Shown here: positions 50,347-59,390 of the stretch, piece after piece | Layout of the letters: each line of letters begins with the position of its first letter | How positions within the stretch are numbered: position 1 is the first letter of the stretch | Source: DASUPK01 sp963728875 | GTDB taxonomy: Bacteria; Actinomycetota; Thermoleophilia; Solirubrobacterales; 70-9 | Assembly: GCA_963728875.1 (NCBI GenBank) | Contig: CAVSLJ010000002.1 | Coordinates: 558,001 to 622,000 of the forward strand | Length of the DNA stretch: 64,000 bases | Direction: 5' to 3' | Notes under the pieces: generated by a model | What the model was told of the DNA's origin: nothing | The model's database searches: none | The model's input: only the letters and a program-made list of their open reading frames with translations | Translations under genes and position numbers: made by a program

Positions 50347-51488
50347 GCGACCGCCAGGCCTTCGATCAGCCCGCGGGCGTGCTCACGCGCCGCCTCGTCC
50401 ATCTCGAAGAGCTCCTCGAAATGGCGGACGGGGCCGCCGGGGAGCGCCCCGAGCGTTCGCTCGATGACCTCGGGGATGCCGGTGAAGGGGATGCGCTTGG
50501 CCAGGAAGGCCTCAACCGCGACCTCGTCGGCGGCATTGAGGACGCAGGGCGCGGTCCCGCCCGCCTCGCCGGCCTGACGCGCCAGGCGCAGGCAGGCGAA
50601 GGTCTCGGTGTCGGGCTGCTCGAAGGTGAGCTGGCCGATGCTCGCCAGGTCGAGCGTCGGAACGTCCACATCCGCCCGCTCCGGGTACTGGAGCGCGTAG
50701 GAGATCGGCACCTTCATGTCGGGGTAGCCGAGGTGCGCGAGCGAGGCGCCGTCGTTGAGATTGATCAGGGAGTGGATGATCGACTGCGGGTGGACGACCA
50801 CGTCGATCTGGCTGTACGGAACGCCGAAGAGGTGATGCGCTTCGATCATCTCGAAGCCCTTGTTCATCAGGGTGGCCGAGTCGATCGTGATCCTGCCGCC
50901 CATCTCCCAGGTCGGATGGGCGAGGGCCTCCTCGGCGGTCACCCCGGAGAGGTCCGTGCGGCCTCGGAAGGGCCCCCCCGAGGCGGTCAGCACCAGGCGG
51001 TCCACCGTGCCGGGCGGCTCGGCGCCGATCAGCTGAAAGAGCGCCGAGTGCTCGGAGTCGACGGGGATGATGCGCGCGCCGGTGGCCTCGCCGAGGGCCG
51101 TGACCAACTCGCCGCCGATCACCAGGCTCTCCTTGTTCGCGAGGGCGAGGTCGATCCCCTCGGTGAGAGCGACGATCGTCGGACCGAGGCCGGCGGCGCC
51201 GACCACGGCGTTCAGGACCAGGTCGGGCTTCGAGGTGGCGATCAGCTCGCGGACGCCGTCCTCGCCGGCGAGAACCTGTCCGCCCCATGCCGCGGAGGCC
51301 TCCTCGGCCGAGCCTGCGTTCGCCAGTGCGACGGTCGGCACCCCGTGCTCACGCGCCTGGGCGAGGACCCGTTCCCAGCTCGAGTCGGCCGAGAGCCCGG
51401 CTACCTGCAGGCCGTCGGCGGCGCCGATCACCTCGAGCGCCTGGGTGCCGATCGACCCCGTCGATCCGAGTATCAGCACTCGCTTCAC
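50343..51488 (-). CDS. dxr: 1-deoxy-D-xylulose 5-phosphate reductoisomerase
   Basis: 381 aa from GTG 51488. NADPH site VLILGSTGSIGTQAL; metal/substrate motifs IIPVDSEHSALFQLI, TASGGPFRG, NKGFEMIEAHHLFGV. Commits to MEP isoprenoid synthesis. Overlaps rseP. cdsA, its usual neighbour, is two genes away. Confidence 0.96.
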   Translation of the reverse strand: MKRVLILGSTGSIGTQALEVIGAADGLQVAGLSADSSWERVLAQAREHGVPTVALANAGSAEEASAAWGGQVLAGEDGVRELIATSKPDLVLNAVVGAAGLGPTIVALTEGIDLALANKESLVIGGELVTALGEATGARIIPVDSEHSALFQLIGAEPPGTVDRLVLTASGGPFRGRTDLSGVTAEEALAHPTWEMGGRITIDSATLMNKGFEMIEAHHLFGVPYSQIDVVVHPQSIIHSLINLNDGASLAHLGYPDMKVPISYALQYPERADVDVPTLDLASIGQLTFEQPDTETFACLRLARQAGEAGGTAPCVLNAADEVAVEAFLAKRIPFTGIPEVIERTLGALPGGPVRHFEELFEMDEAAREHARGLIEGLAVA

Positions 51489-51593
51489 GGCAGCCCAGTG
51501 TAGGTGTCGCCCGAAACCCCTCGTAAACCCCCTCGTGCACGAAGACGGGAGGCCCAAGGGCCTCCCGTCATTCGAACGTCGTGCGACTCAGCC

Positions 51594-52115
51594 CTAGCGG
51601 GTCTGGACCGCCGTGAGCTCGTACTGCGGAACCTTCAGGTCGCCAGTCGTCTCGTTGCAGGCGACGGAGATGGTGTGCTTGCCGCCCTGAGCGGTGGTGG
51701 CGATGTTGATGCCGAACCCTTCGATACCACCGGGCGTGTGCACGTTGGTCTTCGTGCCGTTGAGCTCTGTTCCATCGAGCTCCAGGTGGCAGACACCGGC
51801 CGCGGCGGCTCCGCCGCCATCGAAGGTGCCGTCGAAGACGACGAGGTACTTACGCGGGAAGCCCGTCGAGCCGTTCACGTCCACCGAGGTGCACTTCGTG
51901 AAGGTGGTCGGGCTGTTCGGGTCGCAGGGCGTGGTGCCCGTCTGCGCGTTGGTGGCGCTGACTCCGAGCACCTTGAGGCGTGCGTCCTTGCTCAGGCCCT
52001 TGTATTCGACCTTCTTGTTGGTGGCGGCGTACGCACCTCCGCCGAGTGCCACGCAGAGCGCGATGAATCCGATCACGGCGCCGGCGGAGGGCCGGCGACT
52101 GAACAGCTTCTTCAT
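51594..52115 (-). CDS. Secreted/membrane protein with ALGGGAYAA leader
   Basis: 173 aa from ATG 52115 with AAAGGGTGG ribosome site. Leader MKKLFSRRPSAGAVIGFIAL then CVALGGGAYAA, a signature common on surface proteins of Solirubrobacterales-type genomes. The ectodomain is beta-rich with Cys pairs (CDPNSPTTFTKC, CHLELDG, VACNETTG). No known family. Divergent from the cyclase gene. Confidence 0.72.
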   Translation of the reverse strand: MKKLFSRRPSAGAVIGFIALCVALGGGAYAATNKKVEYKGLSKDARLKVLGVSATNAQTGTTPCDPNSPTTFTKCTSVDVNGSTGFPRKYLVVFDGTFDGGGAAAAGVCHLELDGTELNGTKTNVHTPGGIEGFGINIATTAQGGKHTISVACNETTGDLKVPQYELTAVQTR

Positions 52116-52199
52116 CCAGAACCACCCTTTCAGGTTTTTGAGCGTTCGCTGACGAAACAGCATGAGGCCGAGAAGTTGCGGCCTTGCGAGGATGCATTC

Positions 52200-52994
52200 A
52201 TGGCATTGAGCAGGCGCAGGCGGAAGAAGCCCGATCCCGCAATCGATACCGAGAGCATCCGCGACGTCGTTCGCCGCACCGACGCGAATCCGCAGCTGGT
52301 CGCCACCGCGCGCTTTCTGCGGAAGTTGATCCCCGGCGGCGAGCCCGAGACCTCAGAGATGCCCGAGCCCATGCAACGGCTGGTGGAGGAGGTGCAGCCT
52401 TCCGGGCCGAGCACCATGCGCGAGATCGGCAAGGGCGCGCTGCAGGCGTGGCAGGCGCTCTCCGAGGCCCAGAGGCGCAGGCAGGGGACCGCCGACGTGG
52501 CGATCCTGTTCACCGACCTCGTGGGCTTCTCGGACTGGGCCCTCGAGGCGGGCGACGAGGCCGCGCTCGAGGTGCTCCGGCAGGTCGGGGACGTCGAGCA
52601 GAAGGCGATCTCCTCCAACAAGGGCGCGGTGGTGAAGCGGCTGGGCGACGGCGCGATGGCCGTCTTCGGCGACTCGCAGGCGGCGGTCTCCGCCGCGCTC
52701 GAGGCCCAGAAGGGAATCTCGGAGATCGAGGTCGGGGGCTACCGGCCGAGCCAGAGAGCCGGTGTCCACCGCGGCACGCCGCGCAAGGTGAAGGGGGACT
52801 TTCTCGGGATCGATGTGAACATCGCCGCCCGGGTCGGTGACTGCGCAGACGGCGGCGAGGTCCTGATCTCGGAACCTGTCCGCGAGGAACTCGACGGCCG
52901 CCGCTTCAAGTTCGGCAATACCCGCGAGCTCTCGGCCCCTGGCGCCCCCGCCGACCTCACCGTCTGCACGGTGAAGTCGCGCAGGCGGCTCTAA
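52200..52994 (+). CDS. Class III adenylate/guanylate cyclase
   Basis: 264 aa. N-terminal helical region (~1-95), then the catalytic domain: first metal Asp in AILFTDLVGFSDWA, second in VKRLGDGAMAVF, then GIDVNIAARV and ISEPVRE. Makes cAMP (or cGMP) from NTP. No membrane part or sensor domain seen. Its stop overlaps the convergent cdsA stop. Confidence 0.88.
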   Translation: MALSRRRRKKPDPAIDTESIRDVVRRTDANPQLVATARFLRKLIPGGEPETSEMPEPMQRLVEEVQPSGPSTMREIGKGALQAWQALSEAQRRRQGTADVAILFTDLVGFSDWALEAGDEAALEVLRQVGDVEQKAISSNKGAVVKRLGDGAMAVFGDSQAAVSAALEAQKGISEIEVGGYRPSQRAGVHRGTPRKVKGDFLGIDVNIAARVGDCADGGEVLISEPVREELDGRRFKFGNTRELSAPGAPADLTVCTVKSRRRL

Positions 52995-53983
52995 TAGACG
53001 AACGCGACGCTCAGGTAGTACCCGGCGACCACGGTGAAGAGCACGGCGTCGAGACGGTCGATCAGGCCTCCGTGGGGACCGAAGAGGCGGCCGGTGTCCT
53101 TGACGTCGAGGTCTCGCTTGATCAGCGAGGCGAACAGGTCTCCGATCGGTGCGATCACGCCGATCGCCATCCCCATCAGCAGGGCGTCGATCCCGGGCAG
53201 CCAGTCCTGGTAGAGCCCCGCGAACCAGAATCCCAGCGTCGCCCCGATGAAGCCGCCGATCAGGCCCTCCAGAGTCTTGTTCGGGGAGATGCGGGGCGTG
53301 ATCTTCCGGGAGCCGAACAGCCTGCCCGCCCCGTAGGCGGCGGTGTCGCCCAGGAAGGTCGCCACCAGCACGTCGATCAGCAGGGCACCTCCGTGGAGCG
53401 GCAGATCTCGCAGCAGGACAGCGTGTGAGAACCCGATTCCCATCCAGGCTACGCCGAGGATCGTGAAGGCGATGGAGATCGTGATCGCCTCATGGGACCG
53501 CCGTGCGGCGGCGAACGCGAATGCCAGCGGGAAGATCGCGGCGAAGACGAGCAGGATCTGGAAGGCGCTGCCGTAGTGCGCGGCGATGACCATGCCCGCG
53601 GCCACCGCGTAGGCCGGCAGCATGATCGGCTGCTCCGGCTCCGCCATCCGGAAGAACTCGCGCAGGCCGAGGATCGCGAGCACGACGAGCGCGAGCGTGA
53701 AGAGCAGGCCGCCGACGCCGACGATCGCGATCGCGAAGATGATCCAGGGAATCGCGACCACGACTCGTGCCGTCGTCTCGGACATCTCGGGAATGAAGCG
53801 ACGGAACCCGCGGCCGCGCCGCTCCTCCTGCTCGTCGTCGACCCGCCGGACGACGATCTCGGGCTCGAGCGGATCCTCCTCCGGGTAGTTCCCCTCGGGC
53901 TCGCCCCGAAGCGGCTCCTCCGGCTCCCGCTCGCCACGGCCACGACCGAACTGGAACGAGGGCGGATCGAGGTCTTCGATCAC
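52991..53983 (-). CDS. cdsA: Phosphatidate cytidylyltransferase
   Basis: 330 aa, GTG start. About 75 acidic cytoplasmic residues, then eight or so membrane helices and the signature around SLIKRDLDVKDTGRLFGPHG and LIDRLDAV. Converts phosphatidate and CTP to CDP-diacylglycerol. Overlaps uppS (GTGA). The long acidic N-terminus is unusual. Confidence 0.93.
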   Translation of the reverse strand: MIEDLDPPSFQFGRGRGEREPEEPLRGEPEGNYPEEDPLEPEIVVRRVDDEQEERRGRGFRRFIPEMSETTARVVVAIPWIIFAIAIVGVGGLLFTLALVVLAILGLREFFRMAEPEQPIMLPAYAVAAGMVIAAHYGSAFQILLVFAAIFPLAFAFAAARRSHEAITISIAFTILGVAWMGIGFSHAVLLRDLPLHGGALLIDVLVATFLGDTAAYGAGRLFGSRKITPRISPNKTLEGLIGGFIGATLGFWFAGLYQDWLPGIDALLMGMAIGVIAPIGDLFASLIKRDLDVKDTGRLFGPHGGLIDRLDAVLFTVVAGYYLSVAFVY

Positions 53984-54648
53984 TGCGCCCGCGCCCCGAA
54001 GCGCCGCTGGCGCTCCTCGTATTCGGCCAACGAGGCCTCGAAGGCCTCACGAGTGAAGTCGGGCCAGAGCTCGTCGCGGAAGACGAACTCGGAGTACGCG
54101 CACTGCCAGAGCAGATAGTTCGAGATCCGCTGTTCGCCGCTCGTGCGGATGAGCAGGTCCGGCTCGTGCATCTCGGGGGCGTAGAGATGGCTCTCGAACT
54201 CCTCCTCGCCTCCTCCCCGGTAAGCTGCGGCGGCGTCCAGGATCTCGGCGCGCCCCCCGTAGTTGAAGGCGACGAAGAGCGTGATGCGGTCGTTGGCGTC
54301 CGTCTTCGCCTCGGCCCAGTCCATGCGGCCCGCGAGCTCCTCGGAGATCCCCTCCCGGCGCCCGATGAAGCGCATGCGGACTCCCTCCTCATCGAGCTCC
54401 GGCGTCTCGCGGTCGATGCGCTCGGCGAACATCGCCATCAGGCCGTCCACCTCCTCCTTCGGCCGCGTCCAGTTCTCCGTGGAGAAGGAGTACACCGTGA
54501 GCTCCTTGATGCCGAACTCGGCGGCGTCGCGCAGCCGCGCCTTGACGACGTCCGCGCCCGCCTGGTGACCCTCGATGACGGGCAGGCCTCGCTGTTGAGC
54601 CCAGCGCCCATTCCCGTCTGTGATGATCGCGACGTAGTCGGCTGCCAT
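53980..54648 (-). CDS. uppS: Undecaprenyl diphosphate synthase (cis-prenyltransferase)
   Basis: 222 aa. ITDGNGRWAQQRG (DGNGRW loop), YSFSTENWTRP, FNYGGRAEIL, DLLIRTSGEQRISNYLLWQ. Condenses IPP on FPP to make the C55 lipid carrier for wall synthesis. Slightly shorter than average at the N-terminus. 31 bp after frr. Confidence 0.94.
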   Translation of the reverse strand: MAADYVAIITDGNGRWAQQRGLPVIEGHQAGADVVKARLRDAAEFGIKELTVYSFSTENWTRPKEEVDGLMAMFAERIDRETPELDEEGVRMRFIGRREGISEELAGRMDWAEAKTDANDRITLFVAFNYGGRAEILDAAAAYRGGGEEEFESHLYAPEMHEPDLLIRTSGEQRISNYLLWQCAYSEFVFRDELWPDFTREAFEASLAEYEERQRRFGARAQ

Positions 54649-54679
54649 TCGGGAGGGGAGATCGGGGTCCGGCGGGAGC

Positions 54680-55249
54680 CTAGACCTCCATGATCTCCTC
54701 TTCCTTGCCCTTCAGCAGCGAGTCGATCTCGCCGATCGCGGCATCGGTCTGCTTCTGGAGTTCGGTCTCGCCGTGGTGCTCCTCGTCCGACCCGGCCTCG
54801 CCCTCCTTCTTCAGCTCGCGGAGATCGTGCATGACGTCCCGGCGGATGTTGCGGACGGCGACGCGGCCGTCCTCGGCGATCTTGTGGACGACCTTGACGA
54901 GCTCCTTGCGCCGCTCCTCGGTCAGCTCGGGGATCTGGAGGCGGATGACGTTCCCGTCGTTGGACGGCGTCAGCCCGAGGTCGGATTCCATGACCGCCTT
55001 CTCGATCGTGCCGATCGAGGACTTGTCGTAGGGCGTGACGGTGAGCATGCGAGCGTCCGTCGCGGCCACCTGGGCGAGCTGCTTGAGCGGTGTCTGCGCG
55101 CCGTAGTAGTCGATGTCGAGGCGGTCGAGGAGGTGCGGTGAGGCACGGCCGGTGCGGACGGTGGCGAGCTCGTTGCGGGTCGAGTCGACCGACTTCTGCA
55201 TCCGTTCCTTGGCGTCGGCAAGGAACTCGTCGATCATCTCGAGCGTCAT
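54680..55249 (-). CDS. frr: Ribosome recycling factor
   Basis: 189 aa. RMQKSVDSTRNELATVRTGR, DRLDIDYYGAQTPLKQLAQV, RLQIPELTEERRKELVK, VAVRNIRRD. Splits post-termination ribosomes with EF-G. Overlaps pyrH (ATGA). Confidence 0.97.
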   Translation of the reverse strand: MTLEMIDEFLADAKERMQKSVDSTRNELATVRTGRASPHLLDRLDIDYYGAQTPLKQLAQVAATDARMLTVTPYDKSSIGTIEKAVMESDLGLTPSNDGNVIRLQIPELTEERRKELVKVVHKIAEDGRVAVRNIRRDVMHDLRELKKEGEAGSDEEHHGETELQKQTDAAIGEIDSLLKGKEEEIMEV

Positions 55250-56001
55250 GTGCGGACCTCCGGAGTTGGCTCCGTAGCGGGCTTCGAGGACACCAGAGTC
55301 CCGACCCTCTCTCCGCTGACGATCCTATCTATGTTGCGTTCGTCCGCCATGTTGAAGACGTAGATGGGCAGGTCGTTGTCCATGCAGAGCGAGAGGGCGG
55401 TTGAGTCCATGACACGCAGGCCCCGCTCGATCGCCTGGCGGTGGCTGATCTCGGGGAGGAACTCGGCGGACGGGTCGACCGACGGGTCGGCGCTGTAGAC
55501 GCCTTCCACCCCGTTCTTGGCCATCAGGATCGCCTCGGCGTGGATCTCCAGCGCGCGCAGCGCAGCGGCGGTGTCGGTCGTGAAGAACGGGTTGCCCGTC
55601 CCGGCGGCGAAGATCACGGCACGGCCCTTCTCGAGGTGCCGGATGGCGCGGCGGCGGATGTAGGGCTCCGCCACCTCGGTGACCGCCATCGCGGAGAGGA
55701 CGCGCGTGTCGACCCCGACCTTCTCCAGCGCGTCCTGGAGCGTCAGTGCATTCAGGACGGTCGCCAGCATGCCCATGTAGTCGGCCGTGGCGCGGTCCAT
55801 GCCCTCGGCTGCGCCCTCCAGGCCGCGGTAGATGTTGCCGGCGCCGACCACGATCGCGACGTCGACCTCCTGAACGCGGACCTCCCGGACCTGATTGGCG
55901 ATCCGCTCGATCTGCTCAGGATCGGTGCCGTACTCGAGGTCGCCCATCAGGGCCTCCCCGGAGAGCTTCAGCAGGATGCGGTTGAAGGCCGCTTCGGCCA
56001 A
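55246..56001 (-). CDS. pyrH: UMP kinase
   Basis: 251 aa from TTG 56001, the only start codon before the conserved NRILLKLSGEALMG. VVGAGNIYRG, YMGMLATVLNAL, FFTTDTAAALRA, MAKNGVEGVYSADP. Phosphorylates UMP. Five bp after tsf. Confidence 0.96.
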   Translation of the reverse strand: MAEAAFNRILLKLSGEALMGDLEYGTDPEQIERIANQVREVRVQEVDVAIVVGAGNIYRGLEGAAEGMDRATADYMGMLATVLNALTLQDALEKVGVDTRVLSAMAVTEVAEPYIRRRAIRHLEKGRAVIFAAGTGNPFFTTDTAAALRALEIHAEAILMAKNGVEGVYSADPSVDPSAEFLPEISHRQAIERGLRVMDSTALSLCMDNDLPIYVFNMADERNIDRIVSGERVGTLVSSKPATEPTPEVRT

Positions 56002-56006
56002 GCCGG

Positions 56007-56633
56007 CTACTCCTGCCCCACCTCGAAGCGCGCGAAGCGCGCGATCCGCACGTTCTCGCCGGTCTTGGCCGCAACCTCCGCGCGCAGGTCCTCGATGGTC
56101 TTGCCCTCGTACTTGTCTTCGTTGAAGTGCTTCTGGTCGAGGAGCACGATCTCCGAGGCCCACTTCTTGATCTGGCCGTCGACGATCTTGGCGACGATGT
56201 CATCGGGCTTCCCGTCCTCCTTCGCCTTCTCCTCGAGGATCCTGCGCTCGTTCGCGAGATCCTCCTCGGGGATGTCCTCGAGGGAGACGTGCTGGGGGTT
56301 CATCGCCGCGATGTGCACGGCCACGTCGCGGGCGAACTCCTTGAAGTCCTCGTTGAGCGCAACGAAGTCGGTCTCGCACTGCACCTCCACCAGGACGCCG
56401 ATTCGCTGCTGCTTGCGCTCTCCGGTTCCGCTCATGTGCGTGTAGGCCGCGACCACGCCCTCCGCGGTGCCCCTGCCGCCGCGCTTGGCGGCGGACGCGG
56501 CACCCTTCTTGCGGAGGATCTCGATCGCCTTCTGCTCGTTGCCCTCGGCCTCCTCGAGCGCATTCTTCACGTCGACGATCGGAGCGCCGGTGCGCTCGCG
56601 AAGCGCCTTCACGTCAGCGGCGGTCACCGCCAT
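56007..56633 (-). CDS. tsf: Elongation factor Ts
   Basis: 208 aa. VKALRERTGAPIVDVKNALE, CETDFVALNEDFKEFARDVA, HIAAMNP, and a C-terminal FARFEVGQE. Nucleotide exchange factor for EF-Tu. Shares one base with the rpsB stop (TGATG). Confidence 0.97.
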   Translation of the reverse strand: MAVTAADVKALRERTGAPIVDVKNALEEAEGNEQKAIEILRKKGAASAAKRGGRGTAEGVVAAYTHMSGTGERKQQRIGVLVEVQCETDFVALNEDFKEFARDVAVHIAAMNPQHVSLEDIPEEDLANERRILEEKAKEDGKPDDIVAKIVDGQIKKWASEIVLLDQKHFNEDKYEGKTIEDLRAEVAAKTGENVRIARFARFEVGQE

Positions 56634-57718
56634 CAGGAATCACCTCCCGTCTGGGTCGGAGCCGGCTCCTGGGTCGGCTCTGCGTCGTCGGCGGGCGGAG
56701 GCTGCGGGACCTCGATCGCCGCCTCGCGGTCGGCCTCCTCCTGGGATCCCTGTGCGTTGTGCGGATGCGAGCCGCCCTCGGGCTGCGGCTGAGGGACCTC
56801 CTCGGCGGCCTCCTTGTTCGCCTCGGCCTGCTTGGCGTCCGCCTGCTGCTTTGCATCCGCCTCTGCCTTTGCCTTCGCCTCGGCTTCGGCCTTGGCCTTC
56901 TCCTCGGCCTCGGCCTTTGCCTTCGCCTCGGCCTCCTGCTTGGCCTTCTCCTCGGCCTCGCGGCGCTTGCGCTCTTCTTCCTCACGCCGCTTCTTCTCCT
57001 CCTCCTCGGCGCGGCGCTTCTCCTCCGCCGCGCGCCACTGGGCCGCGGCGCCCTCGATCGAGGAGCCCAGAGCGCCGATGATCAGCTCACAGGAGCGGAT
57101 CGCGTCGTCGTTGCCGGGGATCACGTAGCGAACCGGGGTCGGATCGCAGTTGGAGTCGACCAGCCCGATGATCGGGATCTCGAGACGCTCGGCCTCGCGC
57201 AGCGCGATCTCCTCGGTCTTCAGGTCGATGATGATCACCGCGTCCGGGATGCGCTGCATGTCGGCAACGCCGCCGAGGTTGTACTCGAGCTTGCGCAGCT
57301 CGGCCTCCATCGACATGCGCTCCTTGGTGGGCAGCAGGTCCAGCCGGCCGCCCTCCTTGAGCTCACGCAGCTCGTGCAGCCTCTGGATCCGCTTGCGGAT
57401 CGTTTGGAAGTTGGTGAGCAGCCCGCCGAGCCAGCGCCGGTTCACGTACGGCATGCCACAGCGCTCGGCCCACTCCTCGACGGAGTCCCGGGCCTGCTTC
57501 TTCGTCCCGACGAAGAGGATCACTCCGCCCTTCGCCGCGACCTCGGTCACGAACTCGGTCGCCTGCCTGAGCAGCTCCTCCGTCTGGAGGAGGTCGATGA
57601 TGTGAATCCCCTCCCGCTCCCCGTGGATGAATCGGCGCATGCGCGGGTTCCAGCGCCGGGTCTGGTGACCGAAGTGGACTCCGGCCTCCAGCAGCTCCTT
57701 GATGCCTATCTCGGCCAT
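56633..57718 (-). CDS. rpsB: Ribosomal protein S2 with long charged C-terminal extension
   Basis: 361 aa; the S2 core (1-225) is typical: LLEAGVHFGHQTRRWNPRM, FVGTKKQA, NRRWLGGLLTNF, PGNDDAIRSC. Residues ~230-361 are an added Glu/Lys/Ala-rich coiled segment (EEKRRAEEEEKKRREEEERK and A/E/K repeats) and a Pro/Asp-rich end. GGAAGG ribosome site. First gene of rpsB-tsf-pyrH-frr-uppS-cdsA. Confidence 0.96.
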   Translation of the reverse strand: MAEIGIKELLEAGVHFGHQTRRWNPRMRRFIHGEREGIHIIDLLQTEELLRQATEFVTEVAAKGGVILFVGTKKQARDSVEEWAERCGMPYVNRRWLGGLLTNFQTIRKRIQRLHELRELKEGGRLDLLPTKERMSMEAELRKLEYNLGGVADMQRIPDAVIIIDLKTEEIALREAERLEIPIIGLVDSNCDPTPVRYVIPGNDDAIRSCELIIGALGSSIEGAAAQWRAAEEKRRAEEEEKKRREEEERKRREAEEKAKQEAEAKAKAEAEEKAKAEAEAKAKAEADAKQQADAKQAEANKEAAEEVPQPQPEGGSHPHNAQGSQEEADREAAIEVPQPPPADDAEPTQEPAPTQTGGDS

Positions 57719-57771
57719 CTGACCTTCCTAACGCTTGGTTTTGTTCGAATGCCCTGCCGAAGCTGCGGGAA

Positions 57772-57839
57772 CCCGGGCGTGCCCGGGCAGCGTCCCGTGC
57801 CTCTCGGCGGGGGTTGGGTGCAAAGTCCGCGGGATTGTA
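57772..57839 (-). promoter_or_regulatory. Candidate rpsB promoter and leader hairpin
   Basis: Minus-strand TACAAT (57834-57839) could be a -10 box, with no clear -35; downstream in the leader CCCGGGC / GCCCGGG forms a tight hairpin (57772-57787). The rest of the 57719-57956 gap shows no gene. Confidence 0.3.
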
Positions 57840-57916
57840 GGCGCTGAGGGGCGAACGGCAGGCGTGGCCTCGAAGACCGGCAATGAAAGGGGGCGGCACA
57901 GGTTCTCACTCAGGAT

Positions 57917-57955
57917 TTGGCGGGTTAGTCCCGGTATGCGGGACAAACCCGCCAA
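57917..57955 (-). terminator. Strong nested hairpin after the rluD-like gene
   Basis: TTGGCGGGTT / AACCCGCCAA, 10-bp perfect stem, with an inner GTCCCG / CGGGAC stem. It begins 2 bp after the rluD-like stop. Likely ends the division cluster and insulates the rpsB operon. Weak T-tract. Confidence 0.6.
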
Positions 57956-57956
57956 C

Positions 57957-58631
57957 TCAGGACCCGCGCGCCCGCGCGAGAGCCTCCCGCAGGTCCGCCG
58001 GGAGCTCGGAGGTGAACTCCAGCTTCTCTTCGGTGCGGGGGTGCGTGAACCCCAACCGACTCGCGTGCAGGAACTGCCGCTCGAGCCCATGCCTCCCTCG
58101 CGTCCCATACTCCGGGTCCCCGGCGACCGGATGGCCGATCGCAGCGAAGTGAACGCGGATCTGGTGCGTGCGCCCGGTCTCCAGCCGAGCATGTACGAGC
58201 GTGTCGGCCGGCAGCACCTCGATCACCTCGAAGTGAGTGCGCGCCTCCCTCGATCCTGCCCCCTTCACCGCCCGCTTTGTCCGCTGTCTGCGATGCCGCC
58301 CAAGCGGGGCGTCAATGGTCCCGGTCTTGCTCTCCAGTCGCCCCTCGACCAGCGCGGTGTACTCGCGGATCACCTCCCGCGCCTTGACCATGCGCGCCAG
58401 TGCCCGGTGGGTCTCCTCATTCCGGGCCACCACCAACAGTCCCGAGGTGTCCTTGTCGAGCCGGTGCACGATCCCGGGCCGCTCGCCCTCCCCGCCACCC
58501 ACGATTCCCTCCAGCAGGTCGACGAGCGTCTCGCCCCTGTGGGAAGGCGCCGCGTGGACGACCACTCCCGCGGGCTTCTCGATCACGGCGAGGTCCTCGT
58601 CGAGGTGGACGATCAGCCTGTCGGCCTCCAT
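57957..58631 (-). CDS. RluA/RluD-family 23S rRNA pseudouridine synthase
   Basis: 224 aa from ATG 58631. Catalytic Asp in GIVHRLDKDTSGLLVVA, LETGRTHQIRVHFAAIGHP, and FLHASRLGFTHP. It lacks the usual N-terminal S4 domain (starts VHLDEDLAVIEKPAGVVVH). Start overlaps the lspA stop (TGATG). Confidence 0.93.
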   Translation of the reverse strand: MEADRLIVHLDEDLAVIEKPAGVVVHAAPSHRGETLVDLLEGIVGGGEGERPGIVHRLDKDTSGLLVVARNEETHRALARMVKAREVIREYTALVEGRLESKTGTIDAPLGRHRRQRTKRAVKGAGSREARTHFEVIEVLPADTLVHARLETGRTHQIRVHFAAIGHPVAGDPEYGTRGRHGLERQFLHASRLGFTHPRTEEKLEFTSELPADLREALARARGS

Positions 58632-59087
58632 CAGTCCCTCGAGCGCTCCACGTCGATCAACAGCAGGAGGACACCGACCGTGATCGCGACGTCCGCGAGG
58701 TTGAACGTCGGCCAGAGCGGGCAGGTCGATGAAGTCCGTTACCGCCCCGTCGCGAACGCGATCGGCCAGGTTCCCGAGCGCACCACCGATCAGGAGCGCA
58801 GCGGGAAGCCAGACGAGCCAGCCGCTCCGCGACCTGGAAGCCAGGAAGACGAGGAAGCCGAGCAGGACGACGATCGTCGCGCCGATGAGGACGGCCGAGA
58901 TGTTCCCGCCGATGCCGAAGGCGACGCCCTCGTTGCGCACGTTCTCAAAGGCGAGGAAGGGCAGCACCTCGACGCGGTCGCCTCGCTCGACCAGAGACGT
59001 TGCGAGGGCCTTGGTGCCCTGGTCGAGTGCCACGACGATCCCGCACGCGGCCAGCGCCGGGACGACCAGATCGAGGGATTTCCTCAA
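58631..59087 (-). CDS. lspA: Lipoprotein signal peptidase, one-base insertion in this sequence
   Basis: TTG 59087. VALDQGTKALA, NEGVAFGI, GALGNLADRVRDGAVTDFID (catalytic Asp pair region), then the frame breaks. Dropping one G of the run at 58719-58721 yields LPLWPTFNLADVAITVG and a stop overlapping the rluD-like start, 151 aa, as expected. Cleaves lipoprotein signal peptides such as the cyclophilin's. Confidence 0.87.
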
Positions 59088-59390
59088 CCGTGAATCAGCG
59101 ATACGACCACGCGCCCGACGATGAACAGGATGAAAGATCGCGAGGATCGGGCTGATGTCTATCGCCATGCCGCCTCCGCCGAGCGGCGGGATCACGCGCC
59201 GGAAGAGGTTCAGATACGGATCGACGACCTGGTGGATGAAGTCGACGCTGGCGCGCAGCCACGGGTAGTACGGCATCCGGGGAATCCAGGAGAGCAGGAC
59301 CCGGATGAAGATCAGGATGAAATAGACCGTGAAGAGCGCGCCGACGTAGTCCGCGACGTCGACCCGCGTGATCGCCAGCAGCGGATTCAC
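59084..59390 (-). CDS. yggT: YggT family membrane protein, one-base insertion in this sequence
   Basis: GTG 59390, overlapping the proC stop. YFILIFIRVLLSWIPRMP, VVDPYLNLFRRVIPPLGGGG, DISPILAIF, then frame loss. Removing one A of 59133-59135 gives ILFIVGRVVVSLIHG and a TGA overlapping lspA, 101 aa. Two-helix-pair membrane protein linked to division clusters (YlmG). Confidence 0.85.
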
